DNA from: Anastatus disparis
Lineage: Eukaryota > Arthropoda > Insecta > Hymenoptera > Eupelmidae
DNA length: 64,000 bases
Assembly (NCBI GenBank): GCA_017163975.1
Contig: JAFFSR010000347.1
Coordinates: 4,617,001-4,681,000, forward strand
Direction: 5' to 3'
Below are positions 20,337-29,660 of the stretch, in pieces (position 1 is the first letter of the stretch; each line of letters opens with the position of its first letter). Below the pieces are notes generated by a model. That model saw only the letters and a program-made list of their open reading frames with translations. It searched no databases and was not told the origin of the DNA. Both the position numbers and the translations under genes were made by a program.

Positions 20337-21350
20337 ATGTCCTTTTTTTACAGTCACTCGGAAGCTTGTCTCAAGACAGAGCTTGATATTTTCTCGCTAC
20401 CTCCTACACAGACAGCTATAGAATCGAGCAGATGGATATTTTACAAACCCGTTTCGTCTTTGAGCGACGAGAGTCCGATCGAATTTTGTGTAAATTCACA
20501 AAACGAGGACTACTTAAAATAAGACAAAACTTTTTATCAAACAATAAGATCGTCGATTTAATAGGACATTTACACTGCGACGTTTTTAACCAAGATCGAC
20601 TTCTGCTTAATGGGGTCGAAATGCGTTTGAGACTAGTTTGCTCCAAAGATATTTTTTGTTTAATAGATACTTCGGATAATAATTACGGAGTTCATATCAC
20701 AGAGGCAATTTTACTTGTACGTTGTGTAAAAATAAGCCTAACCGTCATGATTGCTCATGCAAAAGCTCTGAGTTCAACTACAGCCAAATATCCTCTTACG
20801 CGTGTAGGAGTAAAAACCTTTACTATGCACAGCGGTATAATGGGAGGATCTTTAGAAAATGTTATTCTTGGCCAGCTGCCGAAAAGAATTATAATCGGGT
20901 TTGTTGATAACAAAGCCTTCAACGGAGACGAAAAACTTAATCCGTTTAATTTTAAAAATTATTCGATTAAACTTTTTGTCTCTTTACGTTGACGGACAAC
21001 AAATTCCGAGTGAACCCTTGCAACCACAGTTTGATGAAAAATCACCTCAACACATAGAGGCATATCATACATTATTCTCAGGCACAGGGATATATTTTAT
21101 GAACGAGGAAAACGATATTGATAGACAGGATTACGCAAATGGAATTCACCTTTTCGTTTTCGATCTTACGCCAGATCTTTCAGCGCACTTTGCCGGCCAC
21201 TGGAATCTTCTAAAAAACGGTACGGTTAGAATAGAAGTAGGGTTCGATAAGGCGTTATCGAAAACCATAAATTGTGTTGTTTATGCAGAGTTTGATAACG
21301 TATTAGAAATAGACGCTGCCTGTCAAATTGTTGTTGATTATAACTTGTAA
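20337..21350 (+). pseudogene. Polinton major capsid protein, frameshifted
   Basis: The double jelly-roll hexon-like protein of the family. The start at 20,337 (MSFFYSHSEACLK, LPPTQTAIESS) and the N-terminal 60 residues fit the family. The frame then ends at 20,522 and the protein continues in the next frame (IVDLIGHLHCDVFNQDRLLL, MHSGIMGGSLENVILGQLP) up to about 20,990. A second shift returns to the first frame (DGQQIPSEPLQP, FDLTPDLSAHFAGHWNLL), ending VVDYNL at 21,350. The frameshifts are near 20,515-20,560 and 20,985-20,992. Total length is about 335 codons, which is short against the 400-600 residues I expect, so internal loss is possible. Confidence 0.88.
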
Positions 21351-21478
21351 AAATCTTTCCCCCTCCCCTTCACATTATCGCTTCAGATAAATGAAAATAT
21401 GACACAAAAAAAACTTTTCGAACTATCAGTCTGTTTGTACCCTTTTTACAGTCCAGTCGTAATCTCTTCGCCAGCATT

Positions 21479-22291
21479 ATGGATAAAATAGATTATATAA
21501 TCGACATTCAAGTATTTCACGATAAAGACGGAGATTTTTTACCGAAAGAAATCGCTGTTTTCGGATTCGAATATAATTTCGTCTCACGCTGGATGATAAA
21601 ACCGCCTTACAGCTGTTCAAAATTAACAAGAGGATTGTTAGCAACAAACAGCTACCTATCGTGCTTTCATCACGGGATCGCGTGGTTCGACAGTGAATCA
21701 AATCTAGACGATGTATATAATGTACTACGTGAAGTCGCAAGGAACGCAGTACGTATTTTCGTGCGAGGCGCGCAAAAACAAGAGTTACTTGAACGAATTC
21801 TTTCTCGACAGATTATTAATCTAGAAGAATACAACTGTCCCTCCTTCAAAAATTTACCACGAACAAGCAATCATTATAGTTTCTATCACGGTATAAAAGG
21901 AGAAAATTTTAGCTGCGCTTTGACTCATGTATACAAGTTAAAAGCCTGGCTCTTGAAAACAATTTATATACTGATACAAAAAGAAGAATCAACAGACGAG
22001 CCGGACAGTCAAGAAAAAAATAAAATCAGCAATATTCATAATAAAATTAAAATATCAGACCTAGATAACGAATCACCACGGACAACCGACTGCTCTACCC
22101 CCACTACTGTAATTGAAAATTTAAGCACCAGTGAGAACGATAATACAAAAGAAAATATCTACGATATTATCAGTGATGACTTCGTTGCAAGTGCTGAAAG
22201 GTCTCAAAAAGATTCCTGCCAAGACAGTGGGTGTTTTTCCTGCAAACAAGATTCCTCTAATCTGAGAAAAACCGTGTGCCCTTGTAGTTAA
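21479..22291 (+). CDS. Conserved Polinton protein, possible nuclease-like fold
   Basis: An intact 270-residue frame downstream of the capsid gene. The N-terminus DYIIDIQVFHDKDGDFLPKE, a central HGIAWFD, then VRIFVRGAQKQELLERIL and INLEEYNCPSF, give an order reminiscent of RNase H-fold (DEDD-type) exonucleases: an acidic residue on the first strand, then a KG.EK-type strand and a DLE..GCPS-type block. I recall similar proteins, annotated only as uncharacterized, in many arthropod genomes. The nuclease idea is a hypothesis. After about residue 165 the protein becomes polar and disordered with a Cys-rich end (GCFSCKQDSS, CPCS). Its last 116 bp overlap the protease gene in another frame. The same C-terminal frame is open in copy 2 (63,796-64,000). 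Confidence 0.65.
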   Translation: MDKIDYIIDIQVFHDKDGDFLPKEIAVFGFEYNFVSRWMIKPPYSCSKLTRGLLATNSYLSCFHHGIAWFDSESNLDDVYNVLREVARNAVRIFVRGAQKQELLERILSRQIINLEEYNCPSFKNLPRTSNHYSFYHGIKGENFSCALTHVYKLKAWLLKTIYILIQKEESTDEPDSQEKNKISNIHNKIKISDLDNESPRTTDCSTPTTVIENLSTSENDNTKENIYDIISDDFVASAERSQKDSCQDSGCFSCKQDSSNLRKTVCPCS

Positions 22292-22644
22292 TTTCGATAA
22301 AAGCTCAAAACCAGGGTCTCATTGGGTTGCAATTTACGTCGATTCCAATGGACAGGGGGACTTACTTTGACAGCTATGGATTACCCCCAACCGTACTAGA
22401 TCACATCGATCGCCTTAGAAGAAACTGCCGAGTGTACGAGTGGAACATACAGCAACTGCAGAACCTCAGTTCTGATGTGTGTGGGTAGTATTGTGTCGAT
22501 TTTTTGTTTTATATGTCTCATAATTATTCTCTTAACATGTTTTGTACGTTATTTTCAATCAATACAAAGGATAATGATAGATTAAGCGTTATATTATTTA
22601 ACCGAATCATAAATGTAAAAAAGAAACAAAAAAATAAAAAATAA
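22176..22644 (+). pseudogene. Adenain-type cysteine protease, broken
   Basis: The maturation protease of Polinton virions. It starts at an ATG inside the preceding gene (22,176), in a different frame. The catalytic His is in PGSHWVAIY, the Asp in the FDSYGLPP block and the Cys in the CG.YC block. Lesions are a TGA at 22,263-22,265, an extra G in the run at 22,355-22,359 (copy 2 has one G fewer) and a TAG at 22,486-22,488, where copy 2 has CAG, i.e. the Gln next to the catalytic Cys. The frame then runs to TAA at 22,642-22,644. Length of about 155 codons is slightly short of adenain. Confidence 0.85.
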
Positions 22645-22768
22645 ATTATATGTGCCCAGTGCAATCAAGTGACTAAAGCAAAAAATATTATGTGATGTGT
22701 ATGTGTGTGTGTGTATGTATGTGTATGTTAATAACTTCCAATATTTTTTTACTTTGTTACCATACTTA

Positions 22769-23420
22769 CAAGGAGAGTGTCAGGGTATTGGGACGCCGAT
22801 CGTGCTCAAATTTTGGGAGATGATTTTGGATGTAGAAATATGAAAAAAGCCAAGGTACTAGACTCTAACGCTCAATATTTCTCTAGTTACAGGCAAATAA
22901 AAAAAATCACTATAAAAGTTACTAGATTTTCAAACGCTTATAATTCATTAGCATTGATAGCTAGAAGCCTGAACTTTTTTTTAAATGAAAGTTGAGCTCA
23001 AATCCTTTCGAATTATTTCCTATGGCATCCCGAAATATCATTTTTTTCTAAAGTTATAGAGGAATAAAAATTGAAACAAATTTTAGCATTTATTATTAAT
23101 TAAAAATAATGTTATGAAGACGAATTTCAGGTCCAATTTTTATCCCTCTATAACTTTAGAAAAAAATAATATTTCGGGATGATATAATATAATATAACTT
23201 TCATTTAAAAAAAGGTTCAGGCTTCTAGCTATCAATGCCAATGAATTATAAGCGTTTGAAAATCTAGTAACTTTTATAGTGATTTTCTTTATTTGCCTGT
23301 AACTAGAGAAATATTGAGCGTTAGAGTCTAGTACCTTGGATTTTTTCATATTTCTACATCCAAAATCATCTCCCAAAATTTGAGCACGATCGGTGTCCCA
23401 ATACCCTGGCACTCTCCTTG
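22769..23420. mobile_element. 652-bp fold-back element with TTA target site
   Basis: The left arm (CAAGGAGAGTGTCAGGGTATTGGGA...) is repeated inverted at the right end, and the arms of about 230 bp are nearly identical. The left flank is TTA and the right flank CTA. The corresponding site in Polinton copy 2 (near 63,314) reads CTTAG uninterrupted and lacks the element, which defines the insertion and a TTA duplication with one mutated copy. The termini CAAGGAGAG match the element at 39,872-40,529. A 3-bp TWA duplication fits PIF/Harbinger-type MITEs. This is an inference, as no transposase is present. Arm-encoded open frames are artefacts. Confidence 0.9.
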
Positions 23421-23447
23421 CTAGTTGTTATCAAGACACCATTAAAA

Positions 23448-23621
23448 ATGGGTCAGACACGGAGCTCGGGGAACGCTGGCGATCGCACTCCTCTAATCGG
23501 AAAAAATGATAGTAAAAAATCAGAAAATCAAATAAAAGATCTACAGTGAAAACAATATTCACAAAAAATTTCTACAAACACATACTCTATCCCTGAAAGA
23601 GATGGGTACAAAAAATTTTGA
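23448..23621 (+). pseudogene. 57-residue Polinton ORF with myristoylation-like start, stop-interrupted
   Basis: The frame starts MGQTRSSGNAGDRTPLIGK and ends YSIPERDGYKKF. A TGA replaces the Trp codon seen in copy 2 (63,116-63,289, intact). MGxxxS at the N-terminus fits the consensus for N-myristoylation, the rest is polar and basic. It lies between the protease and the right terminal repeat, just inside the fold-back insertion. Presence in both copies at the same place argues for a real small gene. No function is known to me. Confidence 0.55.
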
Positions 23622-24311
23622 CTTTAAATATACATGTAAATAAAAAATACATGTAAGACTTGCAAAGTCGTATTACTCCGAAACTTATATACTTGTATCG
23701 TCATTGTAATAATTTTATGAAAAATAAACGTATCAATCCAATATATCTCTATTTATTTCTATACCCTTCCATCATTTTTTCTCTAAAATTAATATTTCAT
23801 TCTTATAATAAAAATTTTTTTCTTGAATTTTTACTAATTTTTAAATATAATTTTTTAATAATTCATTATCATTGATATATATTTATTAATTATTAACATT
23901 TATTATTTTTCATTAACATTTATTATTTTAATTTATTGATATATTTTTATATTCTATTTTACAAATTATTTTCTTACTAAATTCTATTTTCCGATTATCG
24001 AGAAGCAAGATAAGACCGGAGCGATAAAGGACGTCGTTATATAGGGCCGATGCCTCAGACGACCGATCCGGCAAACACGTACCCCCAAAGCCTCGATCCG
24101 GCAAACAAGTACCCCAAGTATGACGTCCCAAGTCTTGAAGTACGAACGCATCCACACAAGTGTAGCGTTTGCCCCAACAGAGGCCATGAGCCATTCTATT
24201 TCTGGGACTACTATTACCCCCCACCAATCGTACATCTCCATTCGTTCTTGTACTCTTTCTCATACGGTAATACTAGCTGGTTACACAGACACACCCACAC
24301 AGTTGTAAAGT
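23598..24311. repeat. Polinton right terminal repeat, inner part
   Basis: Reverse complement of 11,525-12,290 over most of its length. Between about 23,930 and 24,125 it carries a second copy of the terminal iteron/TATA segment (compare 5,800-5,960) in place of the sequence found in the left repeat and in copy 2. The right terminus is therefore chimeric or duplicated. Confidence 0.8.
24037..24118 (-). promoter_or_regulatory. Second copy of the Polinton iteron/TATA promoter candidate
   Basis: On the minus strand, two units of GGGGTAC(T/G)TGTTTGCCGGATCG are followed by CTATATAACGACG (TATATAA at 24,043-24,037) and TTTATCGCTCCGGTCTTATC. The arrangement is the same as at 5,804-5,888, with two units instead of three. 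It faces into the element from the right. Confidence 0.5.
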
Positions 24312-24312
24312 T

Positions 24313-24339
<27 letters not shown>

Positions 24340-24343
<4 letters not shown>

Positions 24344-24838
24344 CTTGTACAATGTAGTGTTGATTTTCTATTTCAGGATTTTCTCTCTTACGTTTTTCCA
24401 CTTACTCGTAAAATATCACTCTTTAAATACGTAAATATAAAAATATTAAAAATCGGTAAATATAGAGAATAAAAATATACAAACATTATAAATATACAAA
24501 TCGGTAAAATATCAAAAATATTAAAAAGTTAATAAACAGAAAAAACTTAAAATATTCTAAAATTATCCCAAGTGACAAAATAAGAAAACATAACTCTCAA
24601 AAAATACCGATATCTTCCTTGTTATTTCTTAAAATAAAAGAATTCAATTTTACTAATTTTTTAATATAATTTTTCAATAATTTACTGTCATTGATTTTAA
24701 CATTTATCATTTTTCATTAACATTTATTATTTATTATTATTTATCATTAACATTTATTATTTTACAAAATCATTTTTTACTAAATTCTATTTTCTGAGAT
24801 AAGACCCGAGCGATAAGGGACGCCGCGCCTCAGACAAG
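24340..24838. repeat. Polinton right terminal repeat, outer part
   Basis: Reverse complement of about 5,870-6,393, separated from the inner part by a short (TA)n tract. It ends at GCGCCTCAGAC, where the match with the left end stops and the satellite starts. Confidence 0.85.
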
Positions 24839-24842
24839 GAAC

Positions 24843-25690
24843 GCCGCGCCCATTTTAACGAAAATAATTCCACTTTGAAATATGTCGCGAAGAAAATCTC
24901 ACATCAAAATATGCGGAGAAATGAATTTCTCAGAAACAATTTTTTAAGAAAATGATTCCACTTTGAAAAATGAGACGAAGAAAGTCTCACATCAAAATAT
25001 GCTGGGAAATGAATCCCTCTTAAACGTACGCCAATTCTTACTTATATGAAATATTTATATTTTTTATTTCAAAATTTGCTTTTCTCCGCGTATTTTGATG
25101 TGAGATTTTTTTCGCCGCATTTTTCAATGTAGGATTATTTTTGTTAAAATTTTTTTACGAGGGATTCTTTTCGCTGGATAGTTTGATGAGAGATTTTCTT
25201 TTCCGCGTTTTTCAAAGTGGGATTATTTTCGTTAAAATTTTTTTACGAAAGATTCTTTTTGTTGCTTATTTTGATGAAAGATTTTCTTCGCCGCATTTTT
25301 TAATGTAGGATTATTTTTTTTTAATTTTTTTTACGAGAGATTCTTTTCGCTGAATATTTTGATGAGAGATTTTCTTCGCCGCGTTTTTCAAAGTGGGATT
25401 ACTTTCGTTAAAATTTTTTTACGAAGGATTCTTTTCGTTACTTATTCTGATGAAAGATTTTCTTTGCCGCATTTTTCAAAGTGGGATTATTCTTGTTAAA
25501 AATGTTTTACGGGGGATTCTTTTCACCGCATATTTTGAAGAGAGATTTTTTTCGCCGCATTTTTTAAAGTGGTATTATTTTTGTTAAAATTTTTTTATGA
25601 GGGATTCTTTTCGGCGTGCATTTTGATGAGAAATATTCTTTGTCGCATTTTTCAGAGTAAGATTATTTTCGCCGCACGTTCCATTGTGAT
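24843..25690. repeat. 88-bp satellite array with an inverted segment
   Basis: From about 25,070 to 25,690 seven degenerate units repeat with an 88-bp period. Each contains TTTTTTTACGAGGGATTCTT, TTTGATGAGAGATTTTCTTC, GCCGCATTTTTCAAAGTGGG and ATTATTTTCGTTAAA. From about 24,850 to 25,030 two units are in reverse complement. The array abuts the truncated right end of the Polinton. No coding function. Confidence 0.88.
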
Positions 25691-25848
25691 TGTCTTCGTT
25701 AGCCCTTTTTTTTAAATAAAAAGTTGTTTGAAATAAATTAATTTTTAAACGTAGTAATTAAAAATAATTATAAATGAATAATAGTGATGATTATTTTATA
25801 ATACTAAAGTTTAATTTATTGATATATATTTTATAAAATTTACATAAT

Positions 25849-26165
25849 TGTTTAGGCAGTTAAATGTTTCCAAAAAAAACAATCGCCCAATTTATTTCAT
25901 TTTGACAAACAATAATATCTTTATTAAATAAAATACAATATTCAAAAGTTTTACAATATAAGTGGTTAAATGGAAATATAAATAAGTGAACTGTAATTAT
26001 TATATAGCAAGCTAACAAGGAATCGTCCGTTCGCTAGACGGCCGAAAGAATTCTGATCTTTTTATTTTACATTGACGCTTACAATTTTTGAGCGCCCTGT
26101 ATATATATATACGCAAATTTTCTTCTTTATACTCATATACGAAATTATATTCTATAGCGCGAACA
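25849..26165 (-). repeat. BEL/Pao 3' LTR
   Basis: 317 bp, direct repeat of 32,204-32,527 with small differences, including an 8-bp indel near TTGACGCTTAC and single-base changes. Plus-strand start TGTTTAGGCAG, end GCGCGAACA. It is preceded by ATAAT. Confidence 0.92.
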
Positions 26166-26850
26166 TACCGGCCCCCTTGAAAGGCATTGCTTTAAAAAAA
26201 TGAAAGAAAATATTAAGAAAACAACTATCATTTAGCATTCAAATATCGCAAAAATACACATTTTCGCCATACCCTGCCCGAAAGCACAACTTTCGTCTCA
26301 GCACCGAAAAACAAAAGTTGTATTTTCGGCCCGGGTATGGCGAAAAATAGCATACACACCACGGGAGGTAAAATGGCGAGCCCATAGCACATATTTGCCA
26401 CCCTCGCCTTCGGCTCGAGGTGGCAATTATATGTGCTATGGACTCGCCAGTACTTTACCTCCCTTGGTATGTAATATACTATTTTTTTTTTACAAATAAT
26501 CAGTAGATAATAAGTCGTTGTATTGAATGCAATAAGAAAGAAAATAAACAATTTGATAGAAACTAAATTAAAACTACGTTTGATCGAATAAGGTTAAACA
26601 TAAAAAAAATATTGAGCTTCAGTAGAAATGATAAATACAGCAATATTTGTAAACAAAATTTTTCATCTATATGAAGTCGCTTTACAAAAACCATATTATG
26701 TTAATAAGTACAAAATACGCATATAATATTAATCCTTCGCACGCATTAAATTTCGACCGGTAGTCAACAGATTTCAGAAACGGGACGTTTGTATACACCT
26801 TTATTAGTACGAATAGTAACAGCTCTAACTACAGCATCGGCTAACAACCA
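26166..26850. other. 3' interior of the BEL element with two hairpins
   Basis: No integrase coding remains. Two strong hairpins are visible. One pairs TTTTCGCCATACCC (near 26,257) with GGGTATGGCGAAAA (near 26,334). The second pairs GGGAGGTAAA..TGGCGAG.CCATAGCACATA..TGCCACC (about 26,362-26,403) with its complement ending 26,464. The plus-strand tip is CCTCGCCTTCGGCTCGAGG. Their origin is unclear; they may be nested MITEs. Confidence 0.5.
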
Positions 26851-27757
26851 ATCTAGGAGTACCTCAGGGTTCGGTGCTGGGGCCTCTGTTGTTTTGCCTT
26901 TACATAAATGACGTACGTGACGCACTAGACTCTGGCTGCGTCGGGCATCTGCTGTATGCGTATGATCTTCAAATTTATACACATGTCCCTTATGATGATG
27001 TGGACGAGGGGATTCGTATTTTACAGAGGGCGGCCAGGGCGGTGTCGGGGTGGGCTGCTGGTGTTTCTCTCACTTTGAATGCTAGTAAAACCAAGGCGAT
27101 CGTCTTTGGAAGTAATCGTTTTATTAAAAATTTTTATTCGGGTGAGCCAAGGACGATTGACTTTTACGTATTCCTTTCTCTGACACCGTTACGAGCCTTG
27201 GTGTTGTACTCGACTCTAAACTGTCGTGGGAACCGCATATTAATATGTTGACTAAAAAATTCAATAGAGTGATTTATAGCCTGCGGTTTTTCCGTCGGTA
27301 CACCACTGAGGCTCTGCGTAAGCAAATCGCAACCGCCCTGCTATTCCCACATCTTGATTACTGCTCAGTGGTTTTGCTCGATGCTTCGCAGGAGTTACGA
27401 AGACGGCTACAGACAATGCAAAATTCATGTGTGAGATATGTATTAGGCGTGAGGATGGGTGATCACATCTCTCCCCATGGACATGCTTTGGGTTAGCTAC
27501 GTACTGATTCGAGGAAACAGTATTTTATGGCTGTACTTATGTACAAAATCGTACGTATGAATACTCCCGAATATCTAGTGGGTCTCTTCACTAGATATAT
27601 ACCCAGAGCGACCACTAGGGGTGAGATTAAAGATCTTGCGGTGCCCTTCATGCGCACTGAGACTGGAAGAAATTCCTTTCAAGTTCAAAGTGCGCATTTT
27701 TGGAACTCCCTACCTGCTGATATTAAAAATCTTCTATCTAGTGCGGAATTTTTCAAT
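26850..27757 (+). pseudogene. 5'-truncated non-LTR retrotransposon reverse transcriptase
   Basis: The plus-strand frame has the LGVPQGSVLGPLLFCLYIND block, then the catalytic box as YAYD (YADD expected, first Asp lost), then LTLNASKTKAIVF. A frameshift near 27,170 leads to the thumb-like region (LGVVLDSKLSWEPHI, FNRVIYSLRFFRRYT, FPHLDYCSVV). A TAG at 27,494-27,496 replaces a Trp codon, after which the frame resumes (FMAVLMYKIVRMNTPEYL, FWNSLPADI). The 5' half including endonuclease is missing, as is usual for LINE copies. The insertion junction with the BEL element is at about 27,757-27,762. The clade (CR1- or Jockey-like) is not resolved. Confidence 0.85.
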
Positions 27758-27762
27758 CACCC

Positions 27763-28500
27763 GCCAACTCTAATAATGCCTTCTTTATCGATGAAAGGCA
27801 ATAATCTTAAGAGAAAACTATTATTTTTAACCTTTTTATCTTTGAGTAAAATCTCAAAATCCTTTGAAAATTCGATAGACTGCACATTTTTTATTAAAGC
27901 ATTCATCGCATCTTGAATTTCTACAGCTGACACAATTTTTTAATAACTATCCTTTTTACCCTTACATTTTTTTATAAAACGTAAAAGATAAGCAAAAACA
28001 CGTAAGAGTTTGTTCAAATTAGAATAAAGTTCAAATATATGAAAGGGTTCCGTTGAGGTTATTGCTAAACTTGTGTTAACAGCAGCTTTTTGATCTGGTA
28101 ATTTTACATGCTCGATATGTAGGTCATCTTGATTGGGCCAAAGGTGTATATCTTCACTTAGCCACTTCGGTCCATGCCACCAATGATTTGCATCCTTTAA
28201 ATCTCGAGGCATTATTCCACGAGACAAAATGTCAGCGGGATTTTCTTTTCTACTAACATGCTTCCAATTATTTGCCGATGTTATGCTTTGTATTTCTCTA
28301 ATGCGATTCGCAACGAAAGTATTAAAATTCAGACTACATGATTTAATCCAGCCAATAACAATTTTTAAGTCAGTCCATAAGCATACATTTTTTATATTTA
28401 AGTTGGTGAAAGGTAAAACTTTATAAACAAGCTGTGTCAATAATAATGCACCAGACAATTCAAGTTTTGGTATAGAGTGATTTTTAGTGGGGCTACGCGT
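27763..28500 (-). pseudogene. BEL/Pao RNase H and pre-integrase region
   Basis: The minus-strand frame runs from about 28,490 through LELSGALLLTQLVYKVL, VCLWTDLKIVIGWI (with the RNase H Asp), and ENPADILSRG. A TAA follows at 27,940. The same frame continues to EIQDAMNALIKNVQ and LLPFIDKEGIIRVGG, the block that precedes integrase in BEL elements. It ends abruptly at the LINE junction. A one-base frameshift near 28,490 separates it from the RT frame. Confidence 0.85.
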
Positions 28501-29660
28501 GATTTAGAACACCACAAGGTTACATTATGCGTACCGTCTATAGATGAACTTCTGATATATACGCACGCTACAAAGCCACGTTCAGATGCATCGCTGAAGC
28601 CATGTATTTATATTTCTGTTTGATTTTCCTTTAAATATATTTTTCGATCGAGCGTTATCTCTCGTAACCTTGGCAGCTGGCTTTTAAATGCGTCCCATCG
28701 ACCTTGAAGCTCTGAATCGAGAGAGTCGTCCCAATCCAAACCCGATCTCCAAAGCTCCTGTATAAAAATTTTTGCCTGTAACATAACGGGGTCTAATAGA
28801 CCTAAAGGGTCAACAAGTTGCGATATTTTCGCAAGCACGCTACGTTTTGTGTCAGCTCCATCAATATTTATTTTTTCTGTGATCTTGAATTTAAAAACAT
28901 CTAATTTAGAATCCCACTCGATTCCCAAAGCCTTAGATTTATTAACTTCATCTATGTCCTTAAATGATTTTATATTATTCTCTTCGTTATTTCTTAGTTC
29001 TTGTACGTTTGATGCCCATTTTTGCAGTTCAAAACCACCAGTTTGAAGAAGCTTAATAACTTCATTTTTTGCTGCAGAAGCACCTTGAATCGACTGAGCG
29101 CCACTCAAAACATCGTCTACGTAAAAATGATTTAAAACGATGTGCGCTCCAAGTGGGAATTGTAAAATGTTTTCTTCCGCTAGCTTTCGCAACGCCCTTA
29201 TAGCTAAGTAAGACACTGAAGCCGTTCCATAAGTTACAGTGTTGAGTTCATACTCTTTGATTGTTTCATGCGCGTTGTCACGCCATAATATTCGTTGTAA
29301 TTTAGTTTGAGAAGAGTGAATTAAAACTTGACGATACATTTTAGTTATATCAGCCGTAAAAGCATATCGAAATGTACGAAACTCTAAAAGTCTTGTAAAT
29401 AAATTTCCTTGTAATACAGGGCCTATTTTAAGCGCATTATTAAGTGATATTCCCGTAGACGACTTAGCAGACGCATTAAATACGACTCGTAGTTTTGTTA
29501 TACTATCTTCTCGCAAGACACAATGATGCGGCATATAATAAACAATATCGTTATTTGTAAATGACTGTTCATCTATTCGGATTTCACGCATATGCCCTAA
29601 AGCCTCATATTCATGTAAGAAGTCTCTATATTGTTTATATACATCATCCTGTTTTGCTAA
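28501..29660 (-). pseudogene. BEL/Pao reverse transcriptase
   Basis: 327 open residues (29,591-28,608) preceded in frame by KQYRDFLHEYEALGHM, after a TAG at 29,661-29,663. Landmarks are YYMPHHCVLRED, KLRVVFNASA, TADITKMYRQV (first catalytic Asp, about residue 81), and HFYVDD (residues 155-160, catalytic YVDD), then SVLAKISQLVDPLGLLDPV. After a stop at 28,608 the frame continues with IHGFSDASERGFVACVY, the start of RNase H. The RT core itself is uninterrupted. Confidence 0.92.

Larger units (their letters stand above)
5768..24838 (+). mobile_element. Polinton/Maverick element, copy 1
   Basis: Long terminal inverted repeats (outer parts 5,768-6,393 and 24,340-24,838; inner parts 11,525-12,290 and 23,598-24,311) enclose a virus-like gene set. 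The set comprises packaging ATPase, retroviral-type integrase with chromodomain, penton, core protein, major capsid protein and adenain-like protease, which is diagnostic for Polintons/adintoviruses. Without the nested 5-kb element at 6,481-11,510 it is about 14 kb. No DNA polymerase B is present and most genes are broken, so it is not autonomous. The last 100 bp or so of the left repeat has no counterpart on the right, where an 88-bp satellite begins. The left end starts near AGTAGAAGGGGGATCC, compatible with the usual 5'-AG start. A target duplication could not be defined. Confidence 0.9.

Noticed and set aside
22777..23412. Matching 72- and 90-residue frames on opposite strands
   Set aside because: They arise from the two arms of one fold-back element; no family features.
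23928..24472. Several overlapping frames in the right terminal repeat
   Set aside because: Non-coding terminal repeat; frames are not conserved in the left repeat or copy 2.
26228..26551. 107-residue minus-strand frame in the BEL 3' region
   Set aside because: It runs through the two hairpins and lacks integrase or envelope features.
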